Shown: one piece after another, positions 7,360 to 15,976 of the stretch
Layout of the letters: every line of letters begins with the position of its first letter
Numbering within the stretch: the stretch's first letter is position 1
Assembly (NCBI GenBank): GCA_014239355.1
Contig: JAAZYZ010000095.1
Location: forward strand, 1 to 18,051
Length of the DNA stretch: 18,051 bases
Direction: 5' to 3'
DNA from: Fidelibacterota bacterium
GTDB taxonomy: Bacteria; Marinisomatota; Marinisomatia; SCGC-AAA003-L08; TMED6
Made by a program: the position numbers and the translations under genes
Notes under the pieces: generated by a model
Database searches by the model: none
What the model was told of the DNA's origin: nothing
The model's input: the letters and a program-made list of their open reading frames with translations, nothing else

Positions 7360-8004
7360 ATGAACATTAATGTAGATTTAGAATTTTTTATTTTATGCCT
7401 GTCTTCTTTATTCGCTCTAATTAATCCAATTGGTAATATTCCTATTTTTATTTCAATTACTGAAAATTATACACAGACAGAAAGAAAGAAAATTGCATTA
7501 AAATCTGTACTTTTTTCATTTGTAGTATTAATTGCTTTTGCATTAATCGGTGATTTAATATTTTCATTTTATGGTATTACTATCCATGCATTTAGAATTG
7601 CAGGAGGTATACTCTTATTTAAAATTAGTTTAGATATGGTCGAATCAAAACGATCTAGAACTAGAACTACTCCTGCCGAAATGGAAGAAGCAGAAGGGAA
7701 AGATGAAGTAGCCTATACTCCTTTAGGAATCCCATTAATTGCGGGCCCCGGATCAATTGCTTCCATTATGATTTTATCATCAGAAGCACAAAATTATTTA
7801 GATAAAATAACTGTATTCCTATCACTTTCAATTGTTTTATTAGCTACATTTATAATATTTAAAATCTCAAAAATATTATCTAATTATTTTGGTAAATCAG
7901 GATTAAGAATAATGCAAAGAATAATGGGACTAATCCTTATGGTTATATCAATTGAATTTATTCTTAAAGGAATTCAAGATACAATTAAAAATTGGAATTT
8001 CTAA
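7360..8004 (+). CDS. MarC family integral membrane protein
   Basis: A 214-residue inner-membrane protein of the MarC/NAAT family, with about six transmembrane segments. The paired family motifs are present: NPIGNIPIFISI near residue 22 and GIPLIAGPGSIASIM near residue 123. An acidic loop rich in Glu (EMEEAEGKDE) separates the two halves. The start ATG follows the argS stop codon with no gap, and the stop overlaps the next start (TAATG). Some members were proposed to be amino-acid transporters, while E. coli MarC itself has no proven function despite its antibiotic-resistance name. Family assignment is confident; function is unknown. Confidence 0.9.
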   Translation: MNINVDLEFFILCLSSLFALINPIGNIPIFISITENYTQTERKKIALKSVLFSFVVLIAFALIGDLIFSFYGITIHAFRIAGGILLFKISLDMVESKRSRTRTTPAEMEEAEGKDEVAYTPLGIPLIAGPGSIASIMILSSEAQNYLDKITVFLSLSIVLLATFIIFKISKILSNYFGKSGLRIMQRIMGLILMVISIEFILKGIQDTIKNWNF

Positions 8005-10121
8005 TGTTAAAAACAATTATAAATACTTGGTTTAAAGTAGACTCTAGAGCTTTAGGTATTTATAGAATTCTACTTGGTTGGCTTTGTTTTTGGGATATTG
8101 CAAGACGCTGGAATTATATTGACATTTTTTATAGTGACTTAGGAATTAAAAGCCAATATGCCAAAACTACATCCTTTACTATATTTAAATACATTGGAAA
8201 TGACTCAACTATAGTACACATAGTCTTTATTTTAGGTATATTATTTTCAATTTTATTACTAATTGGATATAGAACTAAATTATCACATTTTATAGTAGGC
8301 ACCATTATAATCAGTATCCATGTAGCAGTTACAAAAGTTGGAAATTCCGGTGATATGTTTTTAAACTGTATACTTGTTTGGACTTTCTTCCTTCCTCTTG
8401 GACAATCAATTAGTATTGATTCTTTAATTAAAAGTTTAAAGAATTATAAAGAAAATAGTCTAGAAGAACTAAATGACTATAAATTAGGATTTAATCCTTC
8501 AAAACAAATTTATTCAATTGCATATTTTGCTATGTTATTTCAAATATCAGCTATTTATTTCTTTACTGCGCTTGATAAACATGGCTACGATTGGACTAAG
8601 GGAAAAGCATTTTATAAGATGTTACAACTTGATGGTTTTATTACTCCGGTTGGTTATTATGTTAGAGATTATATAACCTATCCCATTTCAAAATTTTTAA
8701 CCTATTCAGCTTTATATTTAGAATATTCTGTTGTTTTATTATTATTTATTCCTTTTTATAGGCACTTTTTAAAATTATTTGCTATTATTTCATTAACAAT
8801 ATTTCATCTTATGATTAGATTAACAATGAATATAGGTCTATTTTCCCAAAATATGATTACTTCATTTGCTTTACTTATAGATCAGAGGATTTTTGATTGG
8901 GTTAAACTATACTTAAACAAAAAATATAGTGAGAAACAATTTATTTTACTGTATGATTCTGATTGTGGTTTTTGCCATTATACTATTAGAATTATAAAAA
9001 GGCTAGATGTCTTTAATAGAATTATTTTTGATCACGGTTATAGTAATAGTACCATCAAACCTAAAGAATTTGAAAGTTTAGCAAATGAAACAGTTATATT
9101 GTATAATCCAAGAACAAATCAATTATGGATTAGACATCAAGCCTTTGGAAAAGTATTATCTCTTTTACCTTTAGGCTTTATGCTATCTTGGATATTTTTC
9201 ATCCCTTATATATCTGAAATATTTGGTTTTATTTATGATAGAATTGCTAAAAATAGAACTAGGATTAGCCTGTTGTTTGGTCTACCTGCTTGTAACCTAC
9301 CTTCTATTGAAAATAGTTTAGATGAAAATCATAAAGCTTTATCGAAAATGATACCAATAAATGGAATTAAAAATTATACTAAGAAACTATTCAATATTAT
9401 AAATCCGATAATATTAATTATTATGTTAAGTGCTGCATTTAATTCAGCTTTGATAGAAAATCCTGGGGTTCAATCATTTCTTACTAGAAATAAATTAATA
9501 GAAACTAAGAAAGTAAAAAGAAATGTTAAAAAAAATGCTTTAAATAAAACTGGAAACTATTTTAATTGGTCAGATAATAAATTATTAGAAAAAGTATCTC
9601 GTATACCTAGAATGATACAAATGTGGAAAATGTTTTCTCCGAACGTCTTATCAAAAGATAATCTTATAATTGTGGAAGCCTTTTTAAGTGATGGAACTAC
9701 TATAAATCCATTTACTGGGGAAGAGCCAGTTTTAAATAGTACTGATTTTAAAATTATAATGAATAATAAGAGTCAATTATGGCGTAAGTATTTTGAAAAT
9801 TTTAGAAAATTTGATGCAACATATGATGGAAAAAATACATTTAAACATTGGATAATGAACCCCAACAATAATTATTTGAAGCATAATTTAAATGGACAAA
9901 AAATTGACTCTATTAAAATATGGAAAGTTAGCCAATCTTCTCCATACATATTAACCAATAATGATGGAAGTTTTAATGGGATTAAGGAACCAAAAGAAGT
10001 TAAAAAGGAATGCTTAACTGATAAAAAACAATATAAAAATAAACGGAATAACAGGAAAAATAAAGAACGACCATCAGAAACTATACAAGAATATCTTGAG
10101 AGAATTAAAGTAAAAAAATAA
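8004..10121 (+). CDS. HTTM-DCC fusion membrane protein
   Basis: A 705-residue membrane protein with three parts. Residues about 1-300 form a multi-pass HTTM region (relatives of vitamin K-dependent gamma-carboxylase), with features such as YRILLG, GYRTKL and KVGNSGDMFL followed by FFLPLG. Residues about 315-440 form a DCC (DUF393) thiol-disulfide domain with YDSDC321GFC324, a further hydrophobic stretch and CNLP. After another membrane segment at about 470-490 comes a soluble C-terminal region (WKMFSPNVL) ending in a Lys/Asn-rich tail. Start ATG 8004 overlaps the marC stop by 1 bp (TAATG) and is preferred over TTG 7992. HTTM-DCC fusions are known by domain architecture, but their reaction is unproven. 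Carboxylation or redox chemistry of a periplasmic substrate is speculation. It converges with the next gene. Confidence 0.85.
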   Translation: MLKTIINTWFKVDSRALGIYRILLGWLCFWDIARRWNYIDIFYSDLGIKSQYAKTTSFTIFKYIGNDSTIVHIVFILGILFSILLLIGYRTKLSHFIVGTIIISIHVAVTKVGNSGDMFLNCILVWTFFLPLGQSISIDSLIKSLKNYKENSLEELNDYKLGFNPSKQIYSIAYFAMLFQISAIYFFTALDKHGYDWTKGKAFYKMLQLDGFITPVGYYVRDYITYPISKFLTYSALYLEYSVVLLLFIPFYRHFLKLFAIISLTIFHLMIRLTMNIGLFSQNMITSFALLIDQRIFDWVKLYLNKKYSEKQFILLYDSDCGFCHYTIRIIKRLDVFNRIIFDHGYSNSTIKPKEFESLANETVILYNPRTNQLWIRHQAFGKVLSLLPLGFMLSWIFFIPYISEIFGFIYDRIAKNRTRISLLFGLPACNLPSIENSLDENHKALSKMIPINGIKNYTKKLFNIINPIILIIMLSAAFNSALIENPGVQSFLTRNKLIETKKVKRNVKKNALNKTGNYFNWSDNKLLEKVSRIPRMIQMWKMFSPNVLSKDNLIIVEAFLSDGTTINPFTGEEPVLNSTDFKIIMNNKSQLWRKYFENFRKFDATYDGKNTFKHWIMNPNNNYLKHNLNGQKIDSIKIWKVSQSSPYILTNNDGSFNGIKEPKEVKKECLTDKKQYKNKRNNRKNKERPSETIQEYLERIKVKK

Positions 10122-10124
10122 ATA

Positions 10125-11294
10125 TTATATTTTGTTAAGCCCTTCTTGTAAATCTTTAACTAAATCATTTATATCTTCAATACCAATAGATAGTCTTACT
10201 AAACCATCAGTTATTCCAAGATTATGTCTTACCTTGGGTGGTATTGAAGCATGCGTCATAGATGCAGGGTGACAAATTAAACTTTCAACTCCACCTAAAC
10301 TCTCAGCTAATGTAAATATATGTAGATTCTTTACAAATTTTTTAGCTTTTAAGAGTGAACCTAAATCAATACTAATCATCCCACCAAACACAGCTTCATT
10401 GTTTGGGTCTAGTTGTTGTTTTTTAGCTACTTCATGATTAGGATGATCTTTAAGACCTGGATAATAAATTGATTTTATTTTATTTGATTTTTTTAAAAAT
10501 TTTGAAATTTCATATGCATTATAATTATGACGTTCCATTCTAACATGTAGAGTTTTTAATGAACGTTGAACAATCCAACAATCAAATGGAGATGGAACAG
10601 AACCAACAGACATTTGAATAAAACGTAATTTATCTATTAAATCCTTATTTTTAGAAACTAAAATTCCTCCTATCACATCACTATGACCATTCAAATACTT
10701 AGTAATGCTATGCATTACAATATCAGCACCTAAAGTTAAAGGTCTTTGATTATATGGAGACATAAATGTATTATCGGTAACTAAAATACATTTTTCTTTT
10801 TTACATATCTTTGAAATTTCTTTAATATCACAAATTTCCATCATTGGATTTGTTGGGGTCTCTATATATACCATTTTTGTATTTTTGTTTATTGCGTTTT
10901 TTATAGCACCTATATCTGTTGTATCAATCCAGTGAGGTTTAATAGAAAAATTTTTATAAATTTTTTCCATTATTCTATAAGTACCACCGTATACATTCCT
11001 AGTAAAAATAATCTCATCACCAGCAGAAAGTAAATGAATTACAGCTGAAATTGCTCCCATACCAGAACTAAATGAAATTCCCTCTTTCCCCTCTTCAAGA
11101 GAAGCAATATTATTTTCTAAATTTGTTCTAGTTGGGTTTCCTGCTCTAGAATAGTCATATTCATATTCACCAAACTCCTTTTGTTTAAAAGTTGATGTTA
11201 AATAAATTGGTAATGAAACTGCTCCATATAACTTTTCGGGGGCTTGCCCTATATGAATTGCTTTTGTATTAAATTTTTTATTTTTTTTATTCAA
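10125..11294 (-). CDS. Cystathionine gamma-synthase/gamma-lyase family enzyme
   Basis: A 389-residue PLP enzyme of the Cys/Met metabolism family, of normal length. Visible: YSRAGNPTR (phosphate binding from the partner subunit, about 48-56), SSGMGAI, ETPTNP, D174 (VTDNTF), Schiff-base lysine K199 (SITKYLNGHSD), and E337 in SLGGVES, followed by MTHAS and GLVRLSIGIED. Glu at the GGVES position fits gamma-synthase or gamma-lyase rather than beta-lyase. Synthase (transsulfuration towards methionine) and lyase (towards cysteine) cannot be told apart here. Start is TTG 11294: an in-frame TAA immediately precedes it, there is no ATG near the expected N-terminus, and GGAG lies 5 nt upstream. It overlaps secA by 8 bp and ends 3 bp from the convergent HTTM gene. 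Confidence 0.9.
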   Translation of the reverse strand: MNKKNKKFNTKAIHIGQAPEKLYGAVSLPIYLTSTFKQKEFGEYEYDYSRAGNPTRTNLENNIASLEEGKEGISFSSGMGAISAVIHLLSAGDEIIFTRNVYGGTYRIMEKIYKNFSIKPHWIDTTDIGAIKNAINKNTKMVYIETPTNPMMEICDIKEISKICKKEKCILVTDNTFMSPYNQRPLTLGADIVMHSITKYLNGHSDVIGGILVSKNKDLIDKLRFIQMSVGSVPSPFDCWIVQRSLKTLHVRMERHNYNAYEISKFLKKSNKIKSIYYPGLKDHPNHEVAKKQQLDPNNEAVFGGMISIDLGSLLKAKKFVKNLHIFTLAESLGGVESLICHPASMTHASIPPKVRHNLGITDGLVRLSIGIEDINDLVKDLQEGLNKI

Positions 11295-14200
11295 TTATAC
11301 TCCAACCTTGATTTAATAAATTTTCTGCTTTTTTAAATTTTATTATTTTAGTCTCTGTTCCATTTGAAATTGTAACCTTATCATTTCTTCCATACTTTTT
11401 CTGTATATTTGATTGAATATTGGTTGGTTGAATATTTTGTGTAGGCTTATTTGGCATTTGTTTCTGCATTTGAGGAATACCAGAAAATTTATTATGTGAT
11501 AATTGTATATTTTTAGGAATACTACTATCAATAATAATCTTAGATTCATCAACTTTAGTAAGATTTGTTCTAAATAAAGTCTTTAAAATTTCTTTATTAA
11601 TAGAAAACATCATTTCTTCAAATAAAATATAACCTTCTTTTTTATATTCAATTAAAGGATTTTTTTGCCCATACGCACGTAAATTAATTCCTTCTCTCAT
11701 TTGATCCATAGCATTTAAATGCTCTTTCCATTTTTTATCTATTTCTCTTAATGACACAAACTTTATGAAATTATTAAATATTGTATCTCCAATATCATTT
11801 TGCTTATAATTAATAATTTCGAGCATATGTTGTTTAATCATTTTTTTTATTGATTTTGAATTTGAAATGTTTTCAATTTCATTACTAATATTAATAGATA
11901 ATGATTCTAATAGTTCATTACTTAAACCTTCAATATCCCAAGTATTAACAGAATTAGAATTGTTTCCAAAATTAGAAATACAATCATCAATAAATTCATC
12001 CATAATTTGATTAATTTCATCCATAATTTCAGATTCATCTAAAAAATAATTCCTTCTTCCATAAATAATTTCTCGTTGTCTATTCATTACCATATCATAT
12101 TCAAGTACATGCTTTCTAATACTAAAATTTCTTGTTTCTAATTTTTGTTGAGCTCTTTGAACAGATTTAGTAACCATTGAGTGTGTAATGACTTCACCTT
12201 CTTCAATTCCTAATTTATCCATAACATTTGCTATCCTGTCTGATCCAAAAATTCTCATTAAATCATCTTCTAAACTAAGATAAAAAATTGTTTCTCCAGC
12301 ATCACCTTGTCTACCAGAACGTCCTCGTAGCTGTAAATCAATCCGTCTAGATTCATGTCGACCTGTACCAAGAATAAATAATCCCCCTAATTCCTTTACT
12401 CCTTCTCCAAGTTTTATATCAGTTCCTCTACCAGCCATGTTTGTTGCAATAGTAATTGCACCTTTTTGCCCAGCTCGGGATACTATATCAGCTTCTCGTT
12501 GGTGTTGTTTTGCATTTAAAACATTATGAGCAATTTTAGAGTTTTTTAACATTTTTGATAATATTTCTGACTCTTCTACTGATGTTGTTCCTACAAGTAC
12601 AGGCTGACCTTCTTGGCATAAATTATTTACCTTTTTAACAATAGCATCATATTTTTCTTTTTTAGATCTAAAAATATAATCATTTTGGTCTTGCCTTTGT
12701 ATTGGTATATTTGTTGGAATTTCAATAACATCCAATTTGTAAATTTCCATAAATTCTTGAGCTTCTGTCATTGCAGTACCTGTCATACCCGATAATTTTT
12801 TATACATTCTAAAATAATTTTGTATTGTAATTGTTGCATGAGTTTGACTTTCTCTCCCTACTACAACATTTTCTTTAATTTCAATTGCTTCATGCAAACC
12901 ATCTGAATATCTTCTACCATGCAAGACTCTTCCGGTATGCTCATCAACAATTTGTACTTTTCCTTGTTGTACAATATATTCAATATCTTTTTCATATAAA
13001 CAAAATGCTTGTAGTAATTTATTGATAATATGAATTCTTTCACTTCTTTCCCCATGTAACTCTTGAGCCTCTTGTTTTTTTGTGATAATTGCATTCTCAG
13101 TGATTCCTTTAGTTTTTTCAATATCATAATAAATATCTCCAAGATCAGGGATTATAAAATATTCAGGGTTTGATGATGAAAGATACTCCCTTCCTTTTTC
13201 TGATAAATCAGTCACTTTTGAATTCTCATCAATAACAAAATATAATTGTTCTTCAATATCAGCTATTTTCTTTTCTCTGATATACTCACTTTCTGTATCA
13301 TGCACTAATCTTTTAATTCCAGTCTCCTGAAAAATTTGCATCAATTTTTTATTCTTTGGAGCTCCCTTAGAAGCAATTAATAATTTTATACCTGCTTTTT
13401 GCTTGTTTTTTTCAAGTAACTCTTCTGCCTCAGAAACTAATTCACTAACCATTTTGTTTTGGGTTCTAACTAGTGATTCAATTTTATTCCGCCATGTACT
13501 ATATTCTGGATTTATCGGGGTGTCAACTGATCCAGAAATAATTAAAGGTGTTCTAGCTTCATCAACCAATACTGAATCAACTTCATCAACAATAGCATAA
13601 AAATGTTTTCTTTGAACCTTTTGCTCAATTGATGATACCATGTTATCTCGTAAATAATCAAAACCAAATTGGCTGTTAGTACCATATGTGATATCTTTAT
13701 TATATGCTTCTTTTCTAATATCTGGATGCATTCTGTCTAACAAACATCCAACTGATAGCCCTAAATAGTTATAAAGAACCCCCATCCATTCGCTATCTCT
13801 CTGTGCTAAATAATCATTTACAGTAACTACATGAACACCTCTATTAGTAATCGCATTAAGTACTATTGGTAATGTCGATACAAGTGTTTTTCCTTCTCCT
13901 GTTTTCATCTCAGCAATTTTACCTTGATGTAATACTACTCCTCCAACTAACTGAACATCATAAGGAATCATATTCCATACCATATCAGTATCCATAACTT
14001 TAAATTTAGTATCACTTAAACGCCTTGCAACATCTTTAACAATTGAAAAAACTTCAACCATATGACTATTGAGATATTCTGTTTCAAATTCCGTAATATT
14101 TTTTTCAATATCTATATTAGAATCATTTTGTTTTTCTAAATCTATTGTTTTTTTCTGAATAGAACTTTGAAGGTTTAATTTTATATTATTAAACTTATCT

Positions 14201-14337
14201 CTTAATTCTTGATCATTTAATTGATTTAATTTTTCATATTCACTATTAATTTCATCAACAATTGGTGATACTTTTTTTAAATCTTTATCTGATTTTTTAC
14301 CAAAAACTTTTGTTATAACTTTATTAAAGATTGACAT
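11287..14337 (-). CDS. secA: Preprotein translocase ATPase SecA
   Basis: The 1016-residue motor of the Sec export pathway, which drives unfolded preproteins through SecYEG with ATP. Visible: Walker A MKTGEGKT (144-151), the DEVD Walker B box (251-254) with DEARTPLIISG, TGRVLHGRRYSDGLHEA, SGMTGTA, TNMAGRGTDIKLG and LRGRSGRQGDAG. An extra segment near residues 300-345 (LVSEAEELLEKNKQ... GAPKNK) breaks the first nucleotide-binding region, as in Bacteroidota-type SecA. The C-terminus lacks the Cys-rich zinc motif; instead it ends GRNDKVTISNG...FKKAENLLNQGWSIIE. It starts 2 bp after the nusB stop with no Shine-Dalgarno sequence, so translation is probably coupled. Confidence 0.98.
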   Translation of the reverse strand: MSIFNKVITKVFGKKSDKDLKKVSPIVDEINSEYEKLNQLNDQELRDKFNNIKLNLQSSIQKKTIDLEKQNDSNIDIEKNITEFETEYLNSHMVEVFSIVKDVARRLSDTKFKVMDTDMVWNMIPYDVQLVGGVVLHQGKIAEMKTGEGKTLVSTLPIVLNAITNRGVHVVTVNDYLAQRDSEWMGVLYNYLGLSVGCLLDRMHPDIRKEAYNKDITYGTNSQFGFDYLRDNMVSSIEQKVQRKHFYAIVDEVDSVLVDEARTPLIISGSVDTPINPEYSTWRNKIESLVRTQNKMVSELVSEAEELLEKNKQKAGIKLLIASKGAPKNKKLMQIFQETGIKRLVHDTESEYIREKKIADIEEQLYFVIDENSKVTDLSEKGREYLSSSNPEYFIIPDLGDIYYDIEKTKGITENAIITKKQEAQELHGERSERIHIINKLLQAFCLYEKDIEYIVQQGKVQIVDEHTGRVLHGRRYSDGLHEAIEIKENVVVGRESQTHATITIQNYFRMYKKLSGMTGTAMTEAQEFMEIYKLDVIEIPTNIPIQRQDQNDYIFRSKKEKYDAIVKKVNNLCQEGQPVLVGTTSVEESEILSKMLKNSKIAHNVLNAKQHQREADIVSRAGQKGAITIATNMAGRGTDIKLGEGVKELGGLFILGTGRHESRRIDLQLRGRSGRQGDAGETIFYLSLEDDLMRIFGSDRIANVMDKLGIEEGEVITHSMVTKSVQRAQQKLETRNFSIRKHVLEYDMVMNRQREIIYGRRNYFLDESEIMDEINQIMDEFIDDCISNFGNNSNSVNTWDIEGLSNELLESLSINISNEIENISNSKSIKKMIKQHMLEIINYKQNDIGDTIFNNFIKFVSLREIDKKWKEHLNAMDQMREGINLRAYGQKNPLIEYKKEGYILFEEMMFSINKEILKTLFRTNLTKVDESKIIIDSSIPKNIQLSHNKFSGIPQMQKQMPNKPTQNIQPTNIQSNIQKKYGRNDKVTISNGTETKIIKFKKAENLLNQGWSIIE

Positions 14338-14339
14338 AT

Positions 14340-14849
14340 TTAAATTTCTATTTTATTATTTTCTAAATCATTATAAAGCGAGTCTAATACACCATTAATA
14401 AATGCACTACTCTCATCATTTCCATAAATTTTTGCAATTTCAACCCCTTCTACAATTGATACTTTATTAGGAATTTCATCAAAAAAGAACATCTCAGTAA
14501 GTGCTAATCGTAAAATTAATTTATCAATCAGTGCAATCCTCTTTAAATCCCAATTTTTTAATTTTTGACTAATAAATTTATCAATTTTATCTGCCTGATT
14601 TATAGTAGACTCTATTAATCTATAAGCATATTCAATAATATCATCATCTAAAATAGATTCATTGTTATCAATTGGAGATCCATTTATATAAAAATTATCA
14701 TTAATTTGTTTATCCTCTAATAAATATTTCATATGAACTAAAAGTTCTTTAGGATGTGTCTGAGACATAATCCATGCATAATAAATCTGTAAAGATAAAG
14801 ATCTTGATATCCTCTTTTGAACTCTATTCATTTTATCAAATTGACTCAT
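14340..14849 (-). CDS. nusB: Transcription antitermination factor NusB
   Basis: A 169-residue all-helical RNA-binding protein that, with NusE (S10), joins the antitermination complex on rRNA operons. The N-terminal basic helix (RVQKRISRSLSLQIYYAW) matches the RNA-binding start of NusB, and the C-terminal half carries IDKLILRLALTEM, KVSIVEGVEIAKIYG and FINGVLDSL, the typical end of the family. It is slightly longer than E. coli NusB (139 residues) because of an acidic insert around residues 45-75. The gene sits between leucine dehydrogenase (12 bp upstream) and secA (2 bp downstream). No promoter of its own is visible. Confidence 0.94.
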   Translation of the reverse strand: MSQFDKMNRVQKRISRSLSLQIYYAWIMSQTHPKELLVHMKYLLEDKQINDNFYINGSPIDNNESILDDDIIEYAYRLIESTINQADKIDKFISQKLKNWDLKRIALIDKLILRLALTEMFFFDEIPNKVSIVEGVEIAKIYGNDESSAFINGVLDSLYNDLENNKIEI

Positions 14850-14861
14850 ATTTTTAATATC

Positions 14862-15962
14862 TTAATCATTTCTAATTTTAAAAGTTTTTTTATAAGGCAA
14901 GTAAAAAGATTTTAAAGTAGAAATCTTTTTAATTCTATCTTCAGCCTCTAAGGCTGCAGCTTTATTAGTAGTAATAGATTCTTTCTTTGCTCTTCTAAAG
15001 ACACCCATTAATGTTTCATATATTTTTTCTGCTTGATTAAAAGCCTTTTCTTTATTGTAACCTTCTAATTCATTGGCCACATTTATTAAACCTCCAGCAT
15101 TAATAACATAATCAGGAGCATATAATATGTTTTGTTTTACTAATAATTCACTATCTAATAATGGGGTTTTTAAAACATTATTTGCTGCACCTGCAATAAT
15201 TTGACACTTTAACTTAGGTATACTTAATTTATTAACAGTAGCTCCTAAAGCGCATGGTGCATATATATCAACTTTTTGATTTAAAATATTATCTGGTTCA
15301 ATAGCTATACATTTATACTTGTCGACAATAAAATCTACCCTATTTTTATCAATATCTGTAACATAGACTTTAGCTCCATCTTTTGTTAAATAATCAACTA
15401 AATGTGTACCTACATGCCCAAGGCCTTGAACTGAAATTTTTAAACCTTCTAAAGAGTTTTTATTAAATTTTTCTTTTACACTAGCTTTCATACCCATAAA
15501 AACACCGAATGCAGTTACAGGAGAAGGATCTCCGCTACCTCCTAATGATTTAGCTATCCCAGTTACATAACTTGTTTCAATTTTCACATTTTCCATATCA
15601 TGAATATTTGTCCCAACATCTTCTGCAGTAATATATCTTCCTCCTAATCCTTCAACAAACCTACCAAATGATCTAAACAGTTTTTCTGTTTTATCTTTTT
15701 TAGAATCTCCAATTATCACAGCTTTTCCACCACCCAAATTTAATCCAGCAATTGAGGCTTTATATGTCATCCCTTTTGATAATCTAAGAACATCTATTAT
15801 CGCTTCTTGTTCAGTTTTATATTTCCACATTCTACAGCCACCAAGAGCAGGCCCCAAAGTTGTATTATGAATTGCAACAATACCTTTTAGTCCTGAATGA
15901 CTGTCATTGAAAAATGCAATCTGCTCATGTCCTCTTGTATTTAATTCTTTAAATATATCCAT
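14862..15962 (-). CDS. Leucine dehydrogenase (Glu/Leu/Phe/Val dehydrogenase family)
   Basis: An NAD-dependent amino-acid dehydrogenase of 366 residues that interconverts branched-chain amino acids and their 2-oxo acids with ammonia. The substrate domain has TTLGPALGG, K68 (MTYKAS) and the catalytic lysine K80 (LGGGK), and is followed by AEDVGT. The NAD domain has SVQGLGHVGTHL (GxGxxG) and an aspartate (VTDID) that favours NAD. Start ATG 15962 is chosen because it gives MDIFKEL, aligning with Bacillus leucine dehydrogenase and placing the lysines exactly at 68 and 80, and because GGAG lies 6 nt upstream; ATG 15974 would add MENF. Leucine or valine is more likely than Glu or Phe from overall likeness. 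Its place behind three acyl-CoA enzymes suggests branched-chain amino-acid breakdown. Confidence 0.9.
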   Translation of the reverse strand: MDIFKELNTRGHEQIAFFNDSHSGLKGIVAIHNTTLGPALGGCRMWKYKTEQEAIIDVLRLSKGMTYKASIAGLNLGGGKAVIIGDSKKDKTEKLFRSFGRFVEGLGGRYITAEDVGTNIHDMENVKIETSYVTGIAKSLGGSGDPSPVTAFGVFMGMKASVKEKFNKNSLEGLKISVQGLGHVGTHLVDYLTKDGAKVYVTDIDKNRVDFIVDKYKCIAIEPDNILNQKVDIYAPCALGATVNKLSIPKLKCQIIAGAANNVLKTPLLDSELLVKQNILYAPDYVINAGGLINVANELEGYNKEKAFNQAEKIYETLMGVFRRAKKESITTNKAAALEAEDRIKKISTLKSFYLPYKKTFKIRND

Positions 15963-15976
15963 AAAATTCTCCATTT

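Noticed and set aside
7670..7715. The Glu-rich loop in MarC as a sign of a fusion or error
   Set aside because: The frame is intact, both family motifs flank it at the expected places, and loops here vary in the family.
11343..11552. A leftward 69-codon frame at the secA 3' end, considered as evidence that the unusual SecA tail comes from a frameshift
   Set aside because: The alternative frame carries no Cys-rich zinc motif, and the SecA frame itself continues with an ordered GRND...WSIIE tail, so a frameshift is unlikely.
12861..13142. A leftward open frame of 93 codons in another frame of secA
   Set aside because: It overlaps conserved SecA motifs on the same strand and its composition reflects the secA codons; not a gene.
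13403..13600. A rightward open frame of 65 codons opposite secA
   Set aside because: It is fully antisense to conserved SecA sequence, has no family likeness and no ribosome binding site; a shadow of the real gene.
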